NCBI GenBank assembly: GCA_017451915.1
Contig: JAFTNJ010000022.1
Span: forward strand, 1-61,272
Length of the DNA stretch: 61,272 nucleotides
Source of the DNA: Clostridia bacterium
Lineage (GTDB): Bacteria > Bacillota > Clostridia > Oscillospirales > CAG-272
Reading direction: 5' to 3'
Part shown: in pieces, positions 8,849 through 17,523 of the stretch
How the letters are laid out: each line of letters begins with the position of its first letter
Position numbering within the stretch: the first letter of the stretch is position 1
The notes under the pieces: model-generated
What the model saw: only the letters and a program-made list of their open reading frames with translations
The model's database searches: none
What the model was told of the DNA's origin: nothing
Position numbers and translations under genes: made by a program

Positions 8849-9450
8849 ACGATCCGTATTACATCCTTGGAGTATCCCGCGATGCCACCGACCGTGAGCT
8901 TCGCGCCGCATACAAACGACGAAAAAAGCAATACCGTTCCCCAACGCTGGGGCAGAGGGATCTGCGTGATTTGACCGATGCGCGGAAAAAGCAGATCGAC
9001 GAGGCGTACCGACAGATCCGTCGGGCACGGCGGTCAGAGCCCGCGCTTTCCTTTGCCGAATGCGTCCTGCCGGATCCTACTCTCGGGGCGCAGGTGCGTG
9101 TCCTTTTGGAGGAAGGGAATTTTGGAGAGGCCGACGCCCTCCTTCGGCGCGCCCCGGTTTCGGCACGGAACGCCGAGTGGTATTTTTTGATGGGGCGGGT
9201 CCAGGAGCAACGGTCGTATTTTCTGGATGCGTTGCATATGATGGACAGCGCTCTGCGCATCGATCCCGGCAATGCCGAGTATCGCACGGCCCGCGAGACC
9301 CTGAAGCAAACGCTCGAAGAGCAGGGAATCTCCTGCAAACGGAGCCGCAAAGGGAGATGGAGCAAGGCCGATTGGGGCGAATGCTGCTGTGAATGTGTTG
9401 GAGAGATTGGATGCGAATGCTGTTGCGAGGTCTGTGACGGACCCTGCTGA
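8845..9450 (+). CDS. Degenerate J-domain protein with TPR-like middle and Cys-rich tail
   Basis: This is a 201-residue protein. Residues 4-55 align with the J domain of DnaJ (PYYILGVSRDATDRELRAAY), but the HPD tripeptide that stimulates DnaK is replaced by RSP, so it should not activate Hsp70 in the usual way. Residues about 75-160 form TPR-like helices. The last 25 residues hold ten cysteines in CCC and CxC groups, suggesting metal or iron-sulfur binding or acylation. It is paralogous to the next gene along its full length. Its start overlaps the DUF5685 stop by four bases. Confidence 0.8.
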   Translation: MNDPYYILGVSRDATDRELRAAYKRRKKQYRSPTLGQRDLRDLTDARKKQIDEAYRQIRRARRSEPALSFAECVLPDPTLGAQVRVLLEEGNFGEADALLRRAPVSARNAEWYFLMGRVQEQRSYFLDALHMMDSALRIDPGNAEYRTARETLKQTLEEQGISCKRSRKGRWSKADWGECCCECVGEIGCECCCEVCDGPC

Positions 9451-9491
9451 CCGTAAGTTGATTTTTTGGAAAGGTTGAGAGTAAAAACGAG

Positions 9492-10112
9492 ATGAGAGAT
9501 CCGTATCAAGTACTGGGGGTATCCCCGCAGGCCACCGATGAGGAGATCAAGCAAGCCTACCGCGCTCTGGCGCGCAAATATCACCCCGATAAGTATCGGG
9601 ACAGTGATCTTGCCGATCTTGCCGGCGAGAAGATGAAGGAGATCAACGCCGCCTATGAGGAGATCCAGAAGATGCGGGCGGCAGGGAACCGCTCCGGCGG
9701 AGGTTCTTCGGGCTTTGGCGGCAATCCCCGTACGGGAAGCAACGCCGGAAGCCGCTTTGCCGAGGTGCGCCGCCTGATCAATAGCAACGCCTTTTACGAG
9801 GCCGAAAAGCTGCTTCAGCAAACCCCGCCCGACCAAAAGGATGCCGAGTGGTATTTTTTGACGGGGTGTATTCTTTACAAGCGCGGGTATTTTCTGGATG
9901 CCTCCCGAATGTTTGACCGCGCCTGTTCCATGGATCCCTACAACCAGGAATACAAGACCGCGCGGGATAGCCTGCGCGCCCAAACGGCAGGCTACGGTGG
10001 AGGATACCGCACCTCCAATTCCTCGGACTGTATGTGCGATGCCTGCACCTCTTTGATCTGTGCCGACTGCTGCTGTGAGTGCATGGGCGGGGATTTGATC
10101 TCCTGCTGCTAA
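9492..10112 (+). CDS. J-domain protein with TPR-like middle and Cys-rich tail
   Basis: This 206-residue protein has an intact J domain at residues 3-60 ([21 protein letters not shown], with HPD in KYHPDKY), so it should stimulate a DnaK partner. A Gly/Ser-rich linker at about 70-90 leads to TPR-like helices at 92-165. The last 28 residues hold ten cysteines ([16 protein letters not shown]). It lacks the DnaJ zinc-finger and substrate domains, so it is a specialised type III J protein. Its neighbours, DUF5685 and a degenerate paralogue, suggest a dedicated client or membrane/metal-linked complex. Confidence 0.85.
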   Translation: MRDPYQVLGVSPQATDEEIKQAYRALARKYHPDKYRDSDLADLAGEKMKEINAAYEEIQKMRAAGNRSGGGSSGFGGNPRTGSNAGSRFAEVRRLINSNAFYEAEKLLQQTPPDQKDAEWYFLTGCILYKRGYFLDASRMFDRACSMDPYNQEYKTARDSLRAQTAGYGGGYRTSNSSDCMCDACTSLICADCCCECMGGDLISCC

Positions 10113-10129
10113 CGAAAGGCGGCGACGGT

Positions 10130-10660
10130 ATGAATCAACGCAGTATGCGGATCAAATACGTGGCCGTGAGTGCCATGCTTTGCGCCCTGGGGGTCATCCT
10201 TCTCGGTGTGGGAGCCGCGGTGGAGGTTTTGGACCTGAGCACAGCGGTGTTGGCCTCCTTGCTCTGTATCTATGCGGTCATTGAGATCCGAGGCATCTAT
10301 CCTTGGCTGATCTGGCTGGGGACCTCTATTCTCGCCCTGCTTCTCCTGCCGCTAAAGACCCCGGCACTCTTTTACGCCCTCTTTGCCGGCTTTTACCCCA
10401 TTTTGAAGGAAAAGCTGGAGCGCCTGCCCCGGATTCCGGGATACCTGCTCAAGCTTTTGGTTTTTCACCTTTCTCTGGGAGGGATCGTGCTGGTGCTCAA
10501 GTTCTTTCTTCCCGAGGCTCTGGAGTCCTACGGCATGACCTGGATGCCTTGGGTACTATACGGCCTTTGCCTGCTTTGCTTTGTAATCTACGATATTGCT
10601 TTGACGCGATTGATTACCCTGTATCTTCTCCGTTTTCGCCGCTATTTCCGTATCCGTTGA
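10130..10660 (+). CDS. Small multi-pass membrane protein
   Basis: This 176-residue protein has five or so hydrophobic segments (residues about 10-33, 40-58, 65-85, 110-130 and 140-165) and a basic C-terminus. It vaguely resembles small ECF-transporter S-type or DUF2232-like proteins, but I cannot assign a family. The start at 10130 is chosen for the GAAAGG ribosome-binding site upstream; the longer reading frame overlaps the previous gene. It is the last gene of the group before a strong terminator. Confidence 0.65.
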   Translation: MNQRSMRIKYVAVSAMLCALGVILLGVGAAVEVLDLSTAVLASLLCIYAVIEIRGIYPWLIWLGTSILALLLLPLKTPALFYALFAGFYPILKEKLERLPRIPGYLLKLLVFHLSLGGIVLVLKFFLPEALESYGMTWMPWVLYGLCLLCFVIYDIALTRLITLYLLRFRRYFRIR

Positions 10661-10684
10661 GGCTTGGTGGGGAAGAACCCAATG

Positions 10685-10724
10685 AAAAAGAACCGCAGAT
10701 CGTTTGTGATCTGCGGTTCTTTTT
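10685..10724. terminator. Bidirectional intrinsic terminator
   Basis: A 15-bp GC-rich stem (AGAACCGCAGATC and its complement) is flanked by A-run and T-run. It can end both the rightward J-domain group and the leftward gene ending at 10736. Confidence 0.9.
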
Positions 10725-10735
10725 ATGTATGACGT

Positions 10736-11677
10736 TTATTCGCCCCATTCCAGGCGAATACCCTGGATCCTGGCGCATTTTTCTTTTTTCTTTTTTCCCT
10801 TGCCGATCAGCGATGCGGCAATCACGGCCACCACACCAACCACAGCCGCGGCGGCAATGGCCTTGGGATTGGTTTTTACCGATACCTTTACACCGTTGGC
10901 ACTCTTTTTCAGATGCTTCATACAGCAACATTCGGGGGCCTCTTCGGCAGGGGCTTCGGTCTTTGCTGCCATTTTTTCCAGCTCCAGCGCGTAGGCCTTG
11001 ATGGTGACGTCGGCCAATTCGCTCTCCAGCAGCTCCTGCTTTTCGGCCTCGTAGTGCGCGTGGTCTGCGGCCATCTGCTTGGCAATGGCGGCGTTGGCGC
11101 GTGCGGCACGGTGAAGCAACAGGGCAATGACGGTAAAGAGAAGCAACGCACCTGCGTTCACAAGGATGCCCCACCAAGAGAAGGGAAGACCCATCAGCTC
11201 CTCCCGGGTGAGCAGGAGGTATGCGATGCAGCCAAAGAGGCTGGCAAACGCACCGGCGTAACCAACGATCTTGGAGAATACACGCAGGGTTTTGGCTTTT
11301 TTGGCGTAGCCGTGGCCGTTTTGGGGTGCCTCGGCATCCTCGGCGGCAGCGTCAGGGGAAAGCAACTCGGCACTGTATTCGGCCTCCAGAGTCTCCAATT
11401 CAGCGGTCAGCTTGGCAATCTCCTTGCGGGAAAGCTCCGCGCGGAGAAGACCTTCCATGGCAAACAGCTTGCGCAAAAGGATCCGCAGGCGGGCGGCTTG
11501 TTGATTCAGGCCCTTTTCATTGGCTTTTACAATCGCCTCCGCAACCGTGTTTTTCATGCTCTCGGTCTTGTCCAAGGAGGCTTGCAGCTCGGCAAAGGCC
11601 TCGTCGGAAATATCCACGGCGGGCGTGTGGTCGAGCGCGTCGGCGGTGGGAGCGAGGGACGTTACTTTTTCTTCCAT
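10736..11677 (-). CDS. Membrane protein with long helical regions, unknown family
   Basis: I do not recognise this 313-residue protein. Residues about 20-115 are charged and helical with a coiled-coil look. Two hydrophobic segments lie near 135-155 and 165-190. A second charged helical part follows, then a Cys triplet (CCC near 250), a hydrophobic Ala/Val-rich segment near 275-292 and a Lys-rich stretch. It is monocistronic with GGAGGA before the start and a consensus-like promoter at 11735-11763. Function cannot be inferred. Confidence 0.7.
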   Translation of the reverse strand: MEEKVTSLAPTADALDHTPAVDISDEAFAELQASLDKTESMKNTVAEAIVKANEKGLNQQAARLRILLRKLFAMEGLLRAELSRKEIAKLTAELETLEAEYSAELLSPDAAAEDAEAPQNGHGYAKKAKTLRVFSKIVGYAGAFASLFGCIAYLLLTREELMGLPFSWWGILVNAGALLLFTVIALLLHRAARANAAIAKQMAADHAHYEAEKQELLESELADVTIKAYALELEKMAAKTEAPAEEAPECCCMKHLKKSANGVKVSVKTNPKAIAAAAVVGVVAVIAASLIGKGKKKKEKCARIQGIRLEWGE

Positions 11678-11734
11678 AGGGGTTCCTCCGATCCTGGTGT
11701 TCTCTATCCGGGTGAACCGGTATTTCTACTTAAT

Positions 11735-11763
11735 ATCATACCATGAAAACGCGCGGATGTCAA
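11735..11763 (-). promoter_or_regulatory. Promoter of the gene at 10736-11677
   Basis: On the minus strand TTGACA (11763-11758) and TATGAT (11740-11735) are separated by 17 bases. Confidence 0.8.
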
Positions 11764-11800
11764 CAGCACGGGATCAATTTTTTTACGAATTCTTTGGAAA

Positions 11801-12517
11801 TCAGCTGATCTGCAGGGCAAAGACCACGTTGTCCAGCTTTTGAAGCTTTTCCAGCTTGTTGCGCATGGAGACCTTGGCGGGAATGCGGATCAGTGCCTCC
11901 ATTCCCACGTGCATGGGGGTACCGCTGCGGGCGGGGGTGACCTGGATCTCTACGGCACCGAACTGGTCGGAAAGCTGTGCCGACATCTTCCTTACGGCGT
12001 CAACCGAATTCAGCTCCAGGTAGATGAACACGCGCTGACGCTTGCGGTTCATCAGTGCCTCCACGTGGGACATCAGCGTAAAGGCCATCATGACCACTAT
12101 GACCGTGACAAAGGCAGGGATGTACAGACCGTAGCCTACGGCAAGACCGATGGCCGCCGTTGCCCAAAGCCCTGCGGCGGTGGTCAGACCCGTGATCTGG
12201 GAGTTGCTCTTTTTGAACAGAATGGTGCCTGCACCGAGAAAACCGATGCCGCTCATTACCTGGGCGCCGGTACGCTGCACGTCGGATACCACACCGTAGG
12301 TTTCATACATCATCACACTCAGGCTTACGCCAATGATCGCCGTCAGAGCGGCACCAAGGCTGACCATCATGTGGGTTCGCAGGCCTGCTGCGCGGCCGTG
12401 ATACTCTCTTTCAAAGCCGACCATTCCGCCGGCAAGACCGGCCAGCAGAACACGCAGGACCATTTCAAAAATGTCGTGATCCAGCAAATAATCTCGAATC
12501 GTTTCCCAAATTGCCAT
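11801..12517 (-). CDS. MgtC/SapB family membrane protein
   Basis: This 238-residue protein matches MgtC/SapB. It has about five N-terminal membrane segments with the family motif GLAGGMVGFEREYHGRAAGLRTH near residues 27-50 and GFLGAGTI near 95-103, and a C-terminal cytoplasmic ACT-like domain (FIYLELNSVDAVRKMSAQL onward). MgtC proteins are linked to survival at low magnesium and to regulation of membrane ATPase; the precise role here is unknown. The start at 12517 is set by GGGAGGAAC upstream. The transcript from the promoter at 12664-12692 carries a leader of about 140 bases. Confidence 0.9.
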   Translation of the reverse strand: MAIWETIRDYLLDHDIFEMVLRVLLAGLAGGMVGFEREYHGRAAGLRTHMMVSLGAALTAIIGVSLSVMMYETYGVVSDVQRTGAQVMSGIGFLGAGTILFKKSNSQITGLTTAAGLWATAAIGLAVGYGLYIPAFVTVIVVMMAFTLMSHVEALMNRKRQRVFIYLELNSVDAVRKMSAQLSDQFGAVEIQVTPARSGTPMHVGMEALIRIPAKVSMRNKLEKLQKLDNVVFALQIS

Positions 12518-12663
12518 CGTTTGTTCCTCCCTAAAAATTGCATTGCGTTGCGAAAAATAAAAAACACGGAAAGCCGAATTCGCGTCGCACACGGGGCGCA
12601 GTACGAGTCAAATTCTGATTTCCGAAACCTTGAAGATATTTCGTATTCGCATCAAGATAAACA

Positions 12664-12692
12664 ATTATAGCACACTCCCGTGGGATTGTCAA
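12664..12692 (-). promoter_or_regulatory. Consensus promoter of the MgtC-type gene
   Basis: On the minus strand TTGACA (12692-12687) and TATAAT (12669-12664) with a 17-base spacer. Confidence 0.9.
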
Positions 12693-12783
12693 GGGGTTTT
12701 TCTTGTTAAATTTTTATCTTTTGGAACCGTCTGCATTCTGTTCCAAATGCTTGAAAAAAGGGCTTTTTTTCGTTGCTTGTGAA

Positions 12784-12812
12784 TTGACAAGCCCTCGGGA
12801 ATGTGCTATAAT
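12784..12812 (+). promoter_or_regulatory. Consensus promoter of the GH2 gene
   Basis: TTGACA at 12784-12789 and TATAAT at 12807-12812 with a 17-base spacer, 48 bases before the start codon. Confidence 0.9.
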
Positions 12813-12859
12813 GAAACCAACTCTATGTTAGTATATCTTATTTACAGGAGGAATGTTTT

Positions 12860-14605
12860 ATGTTCAGACCCGAATATCCCAGACCCCAACTGGTGCGCCA
12901 GAACTGGATCAATCTCAACGGTGCGTGGGAATATCAAACCGACCGTGTCAACTCCGGCTTGGATCGCAAGCTCATGGAGCCCGACGCGCCCTTTACCGAA
13001 ACCATCAACGTCCCCTTCTGCCGCGAGAGTGAGCTTTCCGGTATTGGAGACAAGGAATTTTGCGACTGCGTCTGGTACCGCAAAAAGATCACTCTTCCCG
13101 AAAATTGGGCGGGCAAGCGCGTCCTTCTTCACATTGGTGCCTGCGACTTTTACACCACCCTTTGGGTGGACGGCAAAAAGGTGGGCGATCACCGCGGCGG
13201 CTTCTCCTCCTTCTCCTTTGAGCTGACCCCCTATCTGGAGGGCTCCGAGGCAACGCTGGTTCTGCGTGCCTTTGATGATATCCGTTCCAGAAAGCAGGCC
13301 GCCGGCAAGCAGAGCAAAAAGTACTATTCCTACGGTTGCTCCTACACCCGCACCACGGGCATCTGGCAAACCGTTTGGCTGGAGGCGGTGGAGCAAAGCT
13401 ACATTACCGAAACCAAATACTATCCCGACATTGACGCGAGCAGCGTAACGGTGCAAGCCACCGCCGACAATGCCGACGGCATGATTCTCACCGCAAAGGC
13501 CTTCTACAAAGGAACGCCCGTGGGGGAGGCTTCCGCCACCGTGCACGCCAAATCCGCTACGTTGACCATCCCCCTTTCCGAGCTGCATCTGTGGGAATGC
13601 GGAAAGGGCAGACTTTACGATCTGGAGCTGACCCTTGGGGACGACCGCGTCAAGAGTTATTTCGGCATGCGTAACATCGGGCTGAAGGACGGAATCTTCT
13701 ATCTGAACAACCAGCCGGTCTTCCAGCGTCTGGTGCTGGATCAGGGCTTCTATCCCGACGGAATCTTCACGGCTCCCTCCGAGCAGGCACTGATCGATGA
13801 CATCGAGCGCTCTATGGCACTGGGCTTTAACGGCGCGCGGTTGCATCAAAAGATCTTCGAGCCCGTATTCCTCTATCACTGTGACCGCTTGGGCTACATC
13901 GTTTGGGGTGAGCACGGAAACTGGATGCTGGATATCAGTGCTCCCGATGCTTGGAAGGCATTTTTGCCCGAATGGCTGGAGACGGTCAAGCGTGATTTCA
14001 ACCATCCCGCCATCATCGGCTGGTGCCCTCTGAACGAAACACAGGCGGACGAGGATCCCGAATTTGTAAAATTCCTTGCCGACGTGACCCGCGCCTACGA
14101 CTCCACCCGTCTTTATATCGAGACCTCGGGTTGGTATCACATCTCGGGAATTGCCGATATTGTGGACGTTCACGATTACGAGCCCGATCCCGCCAAGCTG
14201 GTTGAAAAATACGAGCCGCTGGCGCGTGGCGAGGAGGTGCCGATCCGCCTGCCCAAGAAGTGGAAGGATCTGGAAAAATCCGGCAAGCCCACCTTTGTCA
14301 GCGAATACGGCGGCATCTACTGGAACCCCGAAGAAGAACACGGCATTGATGCCAACCACGTGGGAAGCTGGGGCTACGGCGACGCTCCCAGAACCCAGGA
14401 AGAGTTTGTGGAGCGCTTCAAGGGACAGACCGAAGCCCTCCTCTTCCATCCCCGTATGGGCGCCCTCTGCTATACCCAGCTCACCGACGTGGAGCAGGAG
14501 CAGAACGGCCTCTATACCTACAACCGCGTCGCAAAATTTGATCCCGCCATCTTCCACGCCATCCTGACGCAACCCGCCGCCATCGAAAAGAAGAAGGAGA
14601 ATTGA
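12860..14605 (+). CDS. Glycoside hydrolase family 2 protein (beta-galactosidase/glucuronidase-like)
   Basis: This 581-residue enzyme has the GH2 order: an N-terminal sugar-binding jelly roll (residues about 10-170, with WYRKKITLP and LHIGACDFYTTLWVDGKKVG), an immunoglobulin-like domain (180-270), and a TIM barrel (about 275-575). The acid/base pair is Asn392-Glu393 (PLNE) and the likely nucleophile is Glu482 (FVSEYGG). No signal peptide is present, so it should act in the cytoplasm on imported glycosides. The exact sugar is unknown. GGAGG precedes the start. It is followed four bases later by a tautomerase-like gene. Confidence 0.92.
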   Translation: MFRPEYPRPQLVRQNWINLNGAWEYQTDRVNSGLDRKLMEPDAPFTETINVPFCRESELSGIGDKEFCDCVWYRKKITLPENWAGKRVLLHIGACDFYTTLWVDGKKVGDHRGGFSSFSFELTPYLEGSEATLVLRAFDDIRSRKQAAGKQSKKYYSYGCSYTRTTGIWQTVWLEAVEQSYITETKYYPDIDASSVTVQATADNADGMILTAKAFYKGTPVGEASATVHAKSATLTIPLSELHLWECGKGRLYDLELTLGDDRVKSYFGMRNIGLKDGIFYLNNQPVFQRLVLDQGFYPDGIFTAPSEQALIDDIERSMALGFNGARLHQKIFEPVFLYHCDRLGYIVWGEHGNWMLDISAPDAWKAFLPEWLETVKRDFNHPAIIGWCPLNETQADEDPEFVKFLADVTRAYDSTRLYIETSGWYHISGIADIVDVHDYEPDPAKLVEKYEPLARGEEVPIRLPKKWKDLEKSGKPTFVSEYGGIYWNPEEEHGIDANHVGSWGYGDAPRTQEEFVERFKGQTEALLFHPRMGALCYTQLTDVEQEQNGLYTYNRVAKFDPAIFHAILTQPAAIEKKKEN

Positions 14606-14608
14606 ACA

Positions 14609-14953
14609 ATGCCCTTTATTGATACCAAGCTGAATATTCGCTTGAGCGAGGAGAAGGAAAAGATCCTCAAAACCCGTTTGGGCGAGGCCATCTCCAACTT
14701 CCCCGGGAAGAGCGAATATTGGCTCATGCTCCGGTTTACCGACAACGCCCGGATGTGGTTCCGCGGCTACAACAATTTCCCCATTGCCATGGTGGAGGTA
14801 AAGCTTTTTGGCCAGGCGGAGGAGGCGATCTGCAACCGCATGACCAAGATCCTGTGCGATCTCTACCATGAGGAATTGAACATTTCCCCCGAGCACATCT
14901 ACGTCAAGTACGAGTTTTGCGAGCGCTGGGGCTGGAACGGCGAGAATTTTTGA
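14609..14953 (+). CDS. MIF/tautomerase-superfamily protein
   Basis: This 114-residue protein resembles the macrophage migration inhibitory factor branch of the tautomerase superfamily. Pro2, which becomes the N-terminal catalytic proline after Met removal, is present (MPFIDTKLN). The length is typical, and the C-terminal EHIYVKYEFCERWGWNGENF matches the conserved MIF end. Members tautomerise keto-enol substrates such as phenylpyruvate; the substrate here is not known. AAGGAG lies upstream and only three bases separate it from the GH2 stop, so the two are co-transcribed. Confidence 0.85.
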   Translation: MPFIDTKLNIRLSEEKEKILKTRLGEAISNFPGKSEYWLMLRFTDNARMWFRGYNNFPIAMVEVKLFGQAEEAICNRMTKILCDLYHEELNISPEHIYVKYEFCERWGWNGENF

Positions 14954-14986
14954 CCCGATTCCGATCATAAAACAAGGAGTTTAAAC

Positions 14987-17467
14987 ATGATGAAAAAGCA
15001 ACTGTACGTAATGCGACTGCTTTGTTTACTGCTGGCAAGCCTCTTTGTGTTGGCCTCCTGCGGAGGTGGGAGCCAGGGCGGCGCAACAACGACCCAAGCC
15101 CCCGCAACCACCGAGGCTCCCGACGTGGTGGAGGAGGGAGAGCTGACTCTGACCTGGCACTACGGCCGCGTCTTCTCCGGCGAGGAGGGGGACGGCAAGC
15201 GCGGCGAGATCCGGGACGGCGTGGAGTTCTATTCTTATACCGACATCTTCTGTATCCCCGAGGCGGGGACCACCATTTCCTTCCTCGATGACGACAGCAA
15301 CTCCGGTGGCGACAAGGGCTATGCCGACGCGGCCACCATGGTGCTTTCTACCTGGATCGAAAAGGACGGACAATGGGTCTTTGATCCCTACGGTGCCAAT
15401 TATTACAGCTCCTCCGCGCCTAAGTCGGATATCGTGACCTATGGCAAGAACGGCGGCATCGTTTACACCTACACCACCCATCAGGACAACGAGTACATCC
15501 GTCTGTGCTATCGTTCCGGGCAAACGGCCACCTTTACGCCGGATCCCTTTGTAACGGTAACGGTGGAAAAGACCGGGGAGCAGGGAACGCTTTCCGAGGA
15601 CCTTTCCTATCTGACCTGGCTGCGCAAGAGCGCCGAGAATAGCTACTATCCCATTCTGGAGGGCATCACCATCAACGCCATCGGCGATAGCTACATTGCT
15701 CCCTCGTCGACCATGAAGATGTGGCCCGACCTGCTGGTGGATAAGTATTTTGGTGAGCTGAACAACTACGGCATTGGGGGAAGCACGGTGACCAACTACG
15801 TTACCAACAAGAACCCCATGTGTGACCGTTACACCTCCATGAAGCGGAATTCCCCCGATATCGTGATCCTGGAGGGCGGACGGAACGACTACACCCGTCT
15901 GGCACCCATCGGTACCATCAACAGCACCGATACCACCACCTTTATGGGGGCATTGAACGTGATCATCACCGGGCTGAAGGAAAAATATCCCGATGCCATG
16001 ATCGTTTGCATTACTCCCTGGAACTTCCCCGGCACCAATGATCTCGGTTTGCAGTATCACGATTTCGTCAACGCCATGATGCAGGTGGCCGAGGCCAGAG
16101 GTGTGTACTGCATCAACGCTTCTTTGCCCGACGTGATGGGCGTGGATATGTCAAACGAGGGCTTCCGTGCCGCGTATTGCTTGAATCCCAATGATAACAG
16201 CCACCTGAACCAGAGCGGCATGAAGCTGGTAATGCCCGCCTTTGAAAAGCAGCTTGCCGAGTGCTACGAGGATTTCCTCAAGACCGGCGGCCCCCAAACG
16301 GCCGGCCCCGAGACCCTGGAGCTGAAGTGGAACTATGGCTACGTTGCCTCGGCCACCCATTCCTCCACGCCCAATCAGTTGGTCCCCAACGGAGGCGGGT
16401 ATTCCTATACCGACGTTTTCTGTATCCCCCGGGCGGGAACCACCATCGTATTCAAGGATGACAATACCAACTCCAACAACGAGGTCAAGTATGCGTCGGC
16501 CTCGGCTTACGTGATCTCCTCCTGGAAGGAGGTCAACGGCGCCTGGGTGCTGGATACCGACGGTGCCAACTACGCAGGCTCGGGCACCAACACCTCGTCA
16601 ATTCTGACCTCCTACGAAAACGGTACGGTGACCTACACCTACACTACCACCTTGGATAATGAATGCCTGCGGTTGTGCTTCCGCTCGGGCGAGACCTCTT
16701 CCTTCAAGCCCGCAGCTTATCCCACGGTTACGGCGGAGCTGACCCTGCAGGAGGGAACTGCCATGGAGAAGCTGTATCTGGAAAAATGGATCGAGGACAG
16801 CAAAAAGAATTACTATAACGCGGTGCTGGAGGGCCTGACCGTCAACGCCATCGGCGACAGCTATTTTGCCGGCAACGGGTTGGAATCGGGACACGTCTGG
16901 ATCCAGCTGCTGGCCAAAAAGTACGGCCAGGATATGAATAACTACGGCAAAAACGGTTCCATGGTGTCCAACTACACCGGTACCAACAATCCCATGTGCC
17001 TGCGCTACGGCAGTATGGCCAACAACAATCCTGCCATCGTTCTCATTGAGGGCGGAAAGAACGACTACAACCAGGGAACGCCTCTGGGCACGGTGGACAG
17101 CCATGACAACAAGACCTTTATGGGCGCGCTGAACGTGATCATTGAGGGAGTCAAGGCCAAGTATCCCAACGCCATGATCGTTTGTATCACCCCCTGGAAC
17201 TTCACTAACACCCGCAGCCATCCTCTGGTTTCGGTGGACTACGCCAACGCCATGAAGGCGGTGGCCGAGGCCCAGGGCGTGTATTGCATCTACGCGTACG
17301 ATACCGAGATCTCGGGAGTGGATATGACCAACGAGGACTTCCGTGCCAAGTATTGCATGAAGCCCAGCGACGTCAGCCATCTGAATCTGGATGGAATGAA
17401 GATCGTTATGCCCCGCTTTGAAAAGCTGCTGGCAGAGTTCTATACCGATTTCCTGGCAAAGAAATAA
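14987..17467 (+). CDS. Lipoprotein with two tandem SGNH/GDSL hydrolase domains
   Basis: This 826-residue protein begins with a signal peptide ending in the lipobox LASC near residues 22-25, so it should be anchored outside the cell membrane. A Thr/Ala-rich linker follows. Two homologous halves then repeat: a beta-rich module (near 45-200 and 440-590) and an SGNH hydrolase domain. Catalytic serines are Ser235 and Ser625 in IGDSY, 390 residues apart. Each domain has the block III GGxND (EGGRND, EGGKND) and the block V SHLN. Likely activity is removal of acyl groups from carbohydrates or other esters. It may be co-transcribed with the upstream genes and ends at a strong terminator. Confidence 0.88.
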   Translation: MMKKQLYVMRLLCLLLASLFVLASCGGGSQGGATTTQAPATTEAPDVVEEGELTLTWHYGRVFSGEEGDGKRGEIRDGVEFYSYTDIFCIPEAGTTISFLDDDSNSGGDKGYADAATMVLSTWIEKDGQWVFDPYGANYYSSSAPKSDIVTYGKNGGIVYTYTTHQDNEYIRLCYRSGQTATFTPDPFVTVTVEKTGEQGTLSEDLSYLTWLRKSAENSYYPILEGITINAIGDSYIAPSSTMKMWPDLLVDKYFGELNNYGIGGSTVTNYVTNKNPMCDRYTSMKRNSPDIVILEGGRNDYTRLAPIGTINSTDTTTFMGALNVIITGLKEKYPDAMIVCITPWNFPGTNDLGLQYHDFVNAMMQVAEARGVYCINASLPDVMGVDMSNEGFRAAYCLNPNDNSHLNQSGMKLVMPAFEKQLAECYEDFLKTGGPQTAGPETLELKWNYGYVASATHSSTPNQLVPNGGGYSYTDVFCIPRAGTTIVFKDDNTNSNNEVKYASASAYVISSWKEVNGAWVLDTDGANYAGSGTNTSSILTSYENGTVTYTYTTTLDNECLRLCFRSGETSSFKPAAYPTVTAELTLQEGTAMEKLYLEKWIEDSKKNYYNAVLEGLTVNAIGDSYFAGNGLESGHVWIQLLAKKYGQDMNNYGKNGSMVSNYTGTNNPMCLRYGSMANNNPAIVLIEGGKNDYNQGTPLGTVDSHDNKTFMGALNVIIEGVKAKYPNAMIVCITPWNFTNTRSHPLVSVDYANAMKAVAEAQGVYCIYAYDTEISGVDMTNEDFRAKYCMKPSDVSHLNLDGMKIVMPRFEKLLAEFYTDFLAKK

Positions 17468-17476
17468 GGCCGGGGA

Positions 17477-17520
17477 ACAAAAAGCACGCCCGCGACAAAC
17501 GTCGCGGGCGTGCTTTTTGT
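17477..17520. terminator. Bidirectional intrinsic terminator
   Basis: A GC-rich stem (AGCACGCCCGCGAC and complement) flanked by AAAAA and TTTTT lies between the convergent SGNH lipoprotein and rnhA genes and can serve both. Confidence 0.9.
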
Positions 17521-17523
17521 TTG

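Larger units (their letters stand above)
12518..12859. promoter_or_regulatory. Divergent intergenic region with a long mgtC-type leader
   Basis: No gene is seen in this 342-base gap. It carries back-to-back consensus promoters for the MgtC-type gene and the GH2 gene. The leftward leader (about 12518-12657) is long enough for an RNA regulator, but I see no match to the magnesium M-box core. Confidence 0.5.

Noticed and set aside
12842-14968. A 708-codon open frame on the minus strand across the GH2 gene
   Set aside because: It is a composition-driven shadow of the GC-rich GH2 gene.
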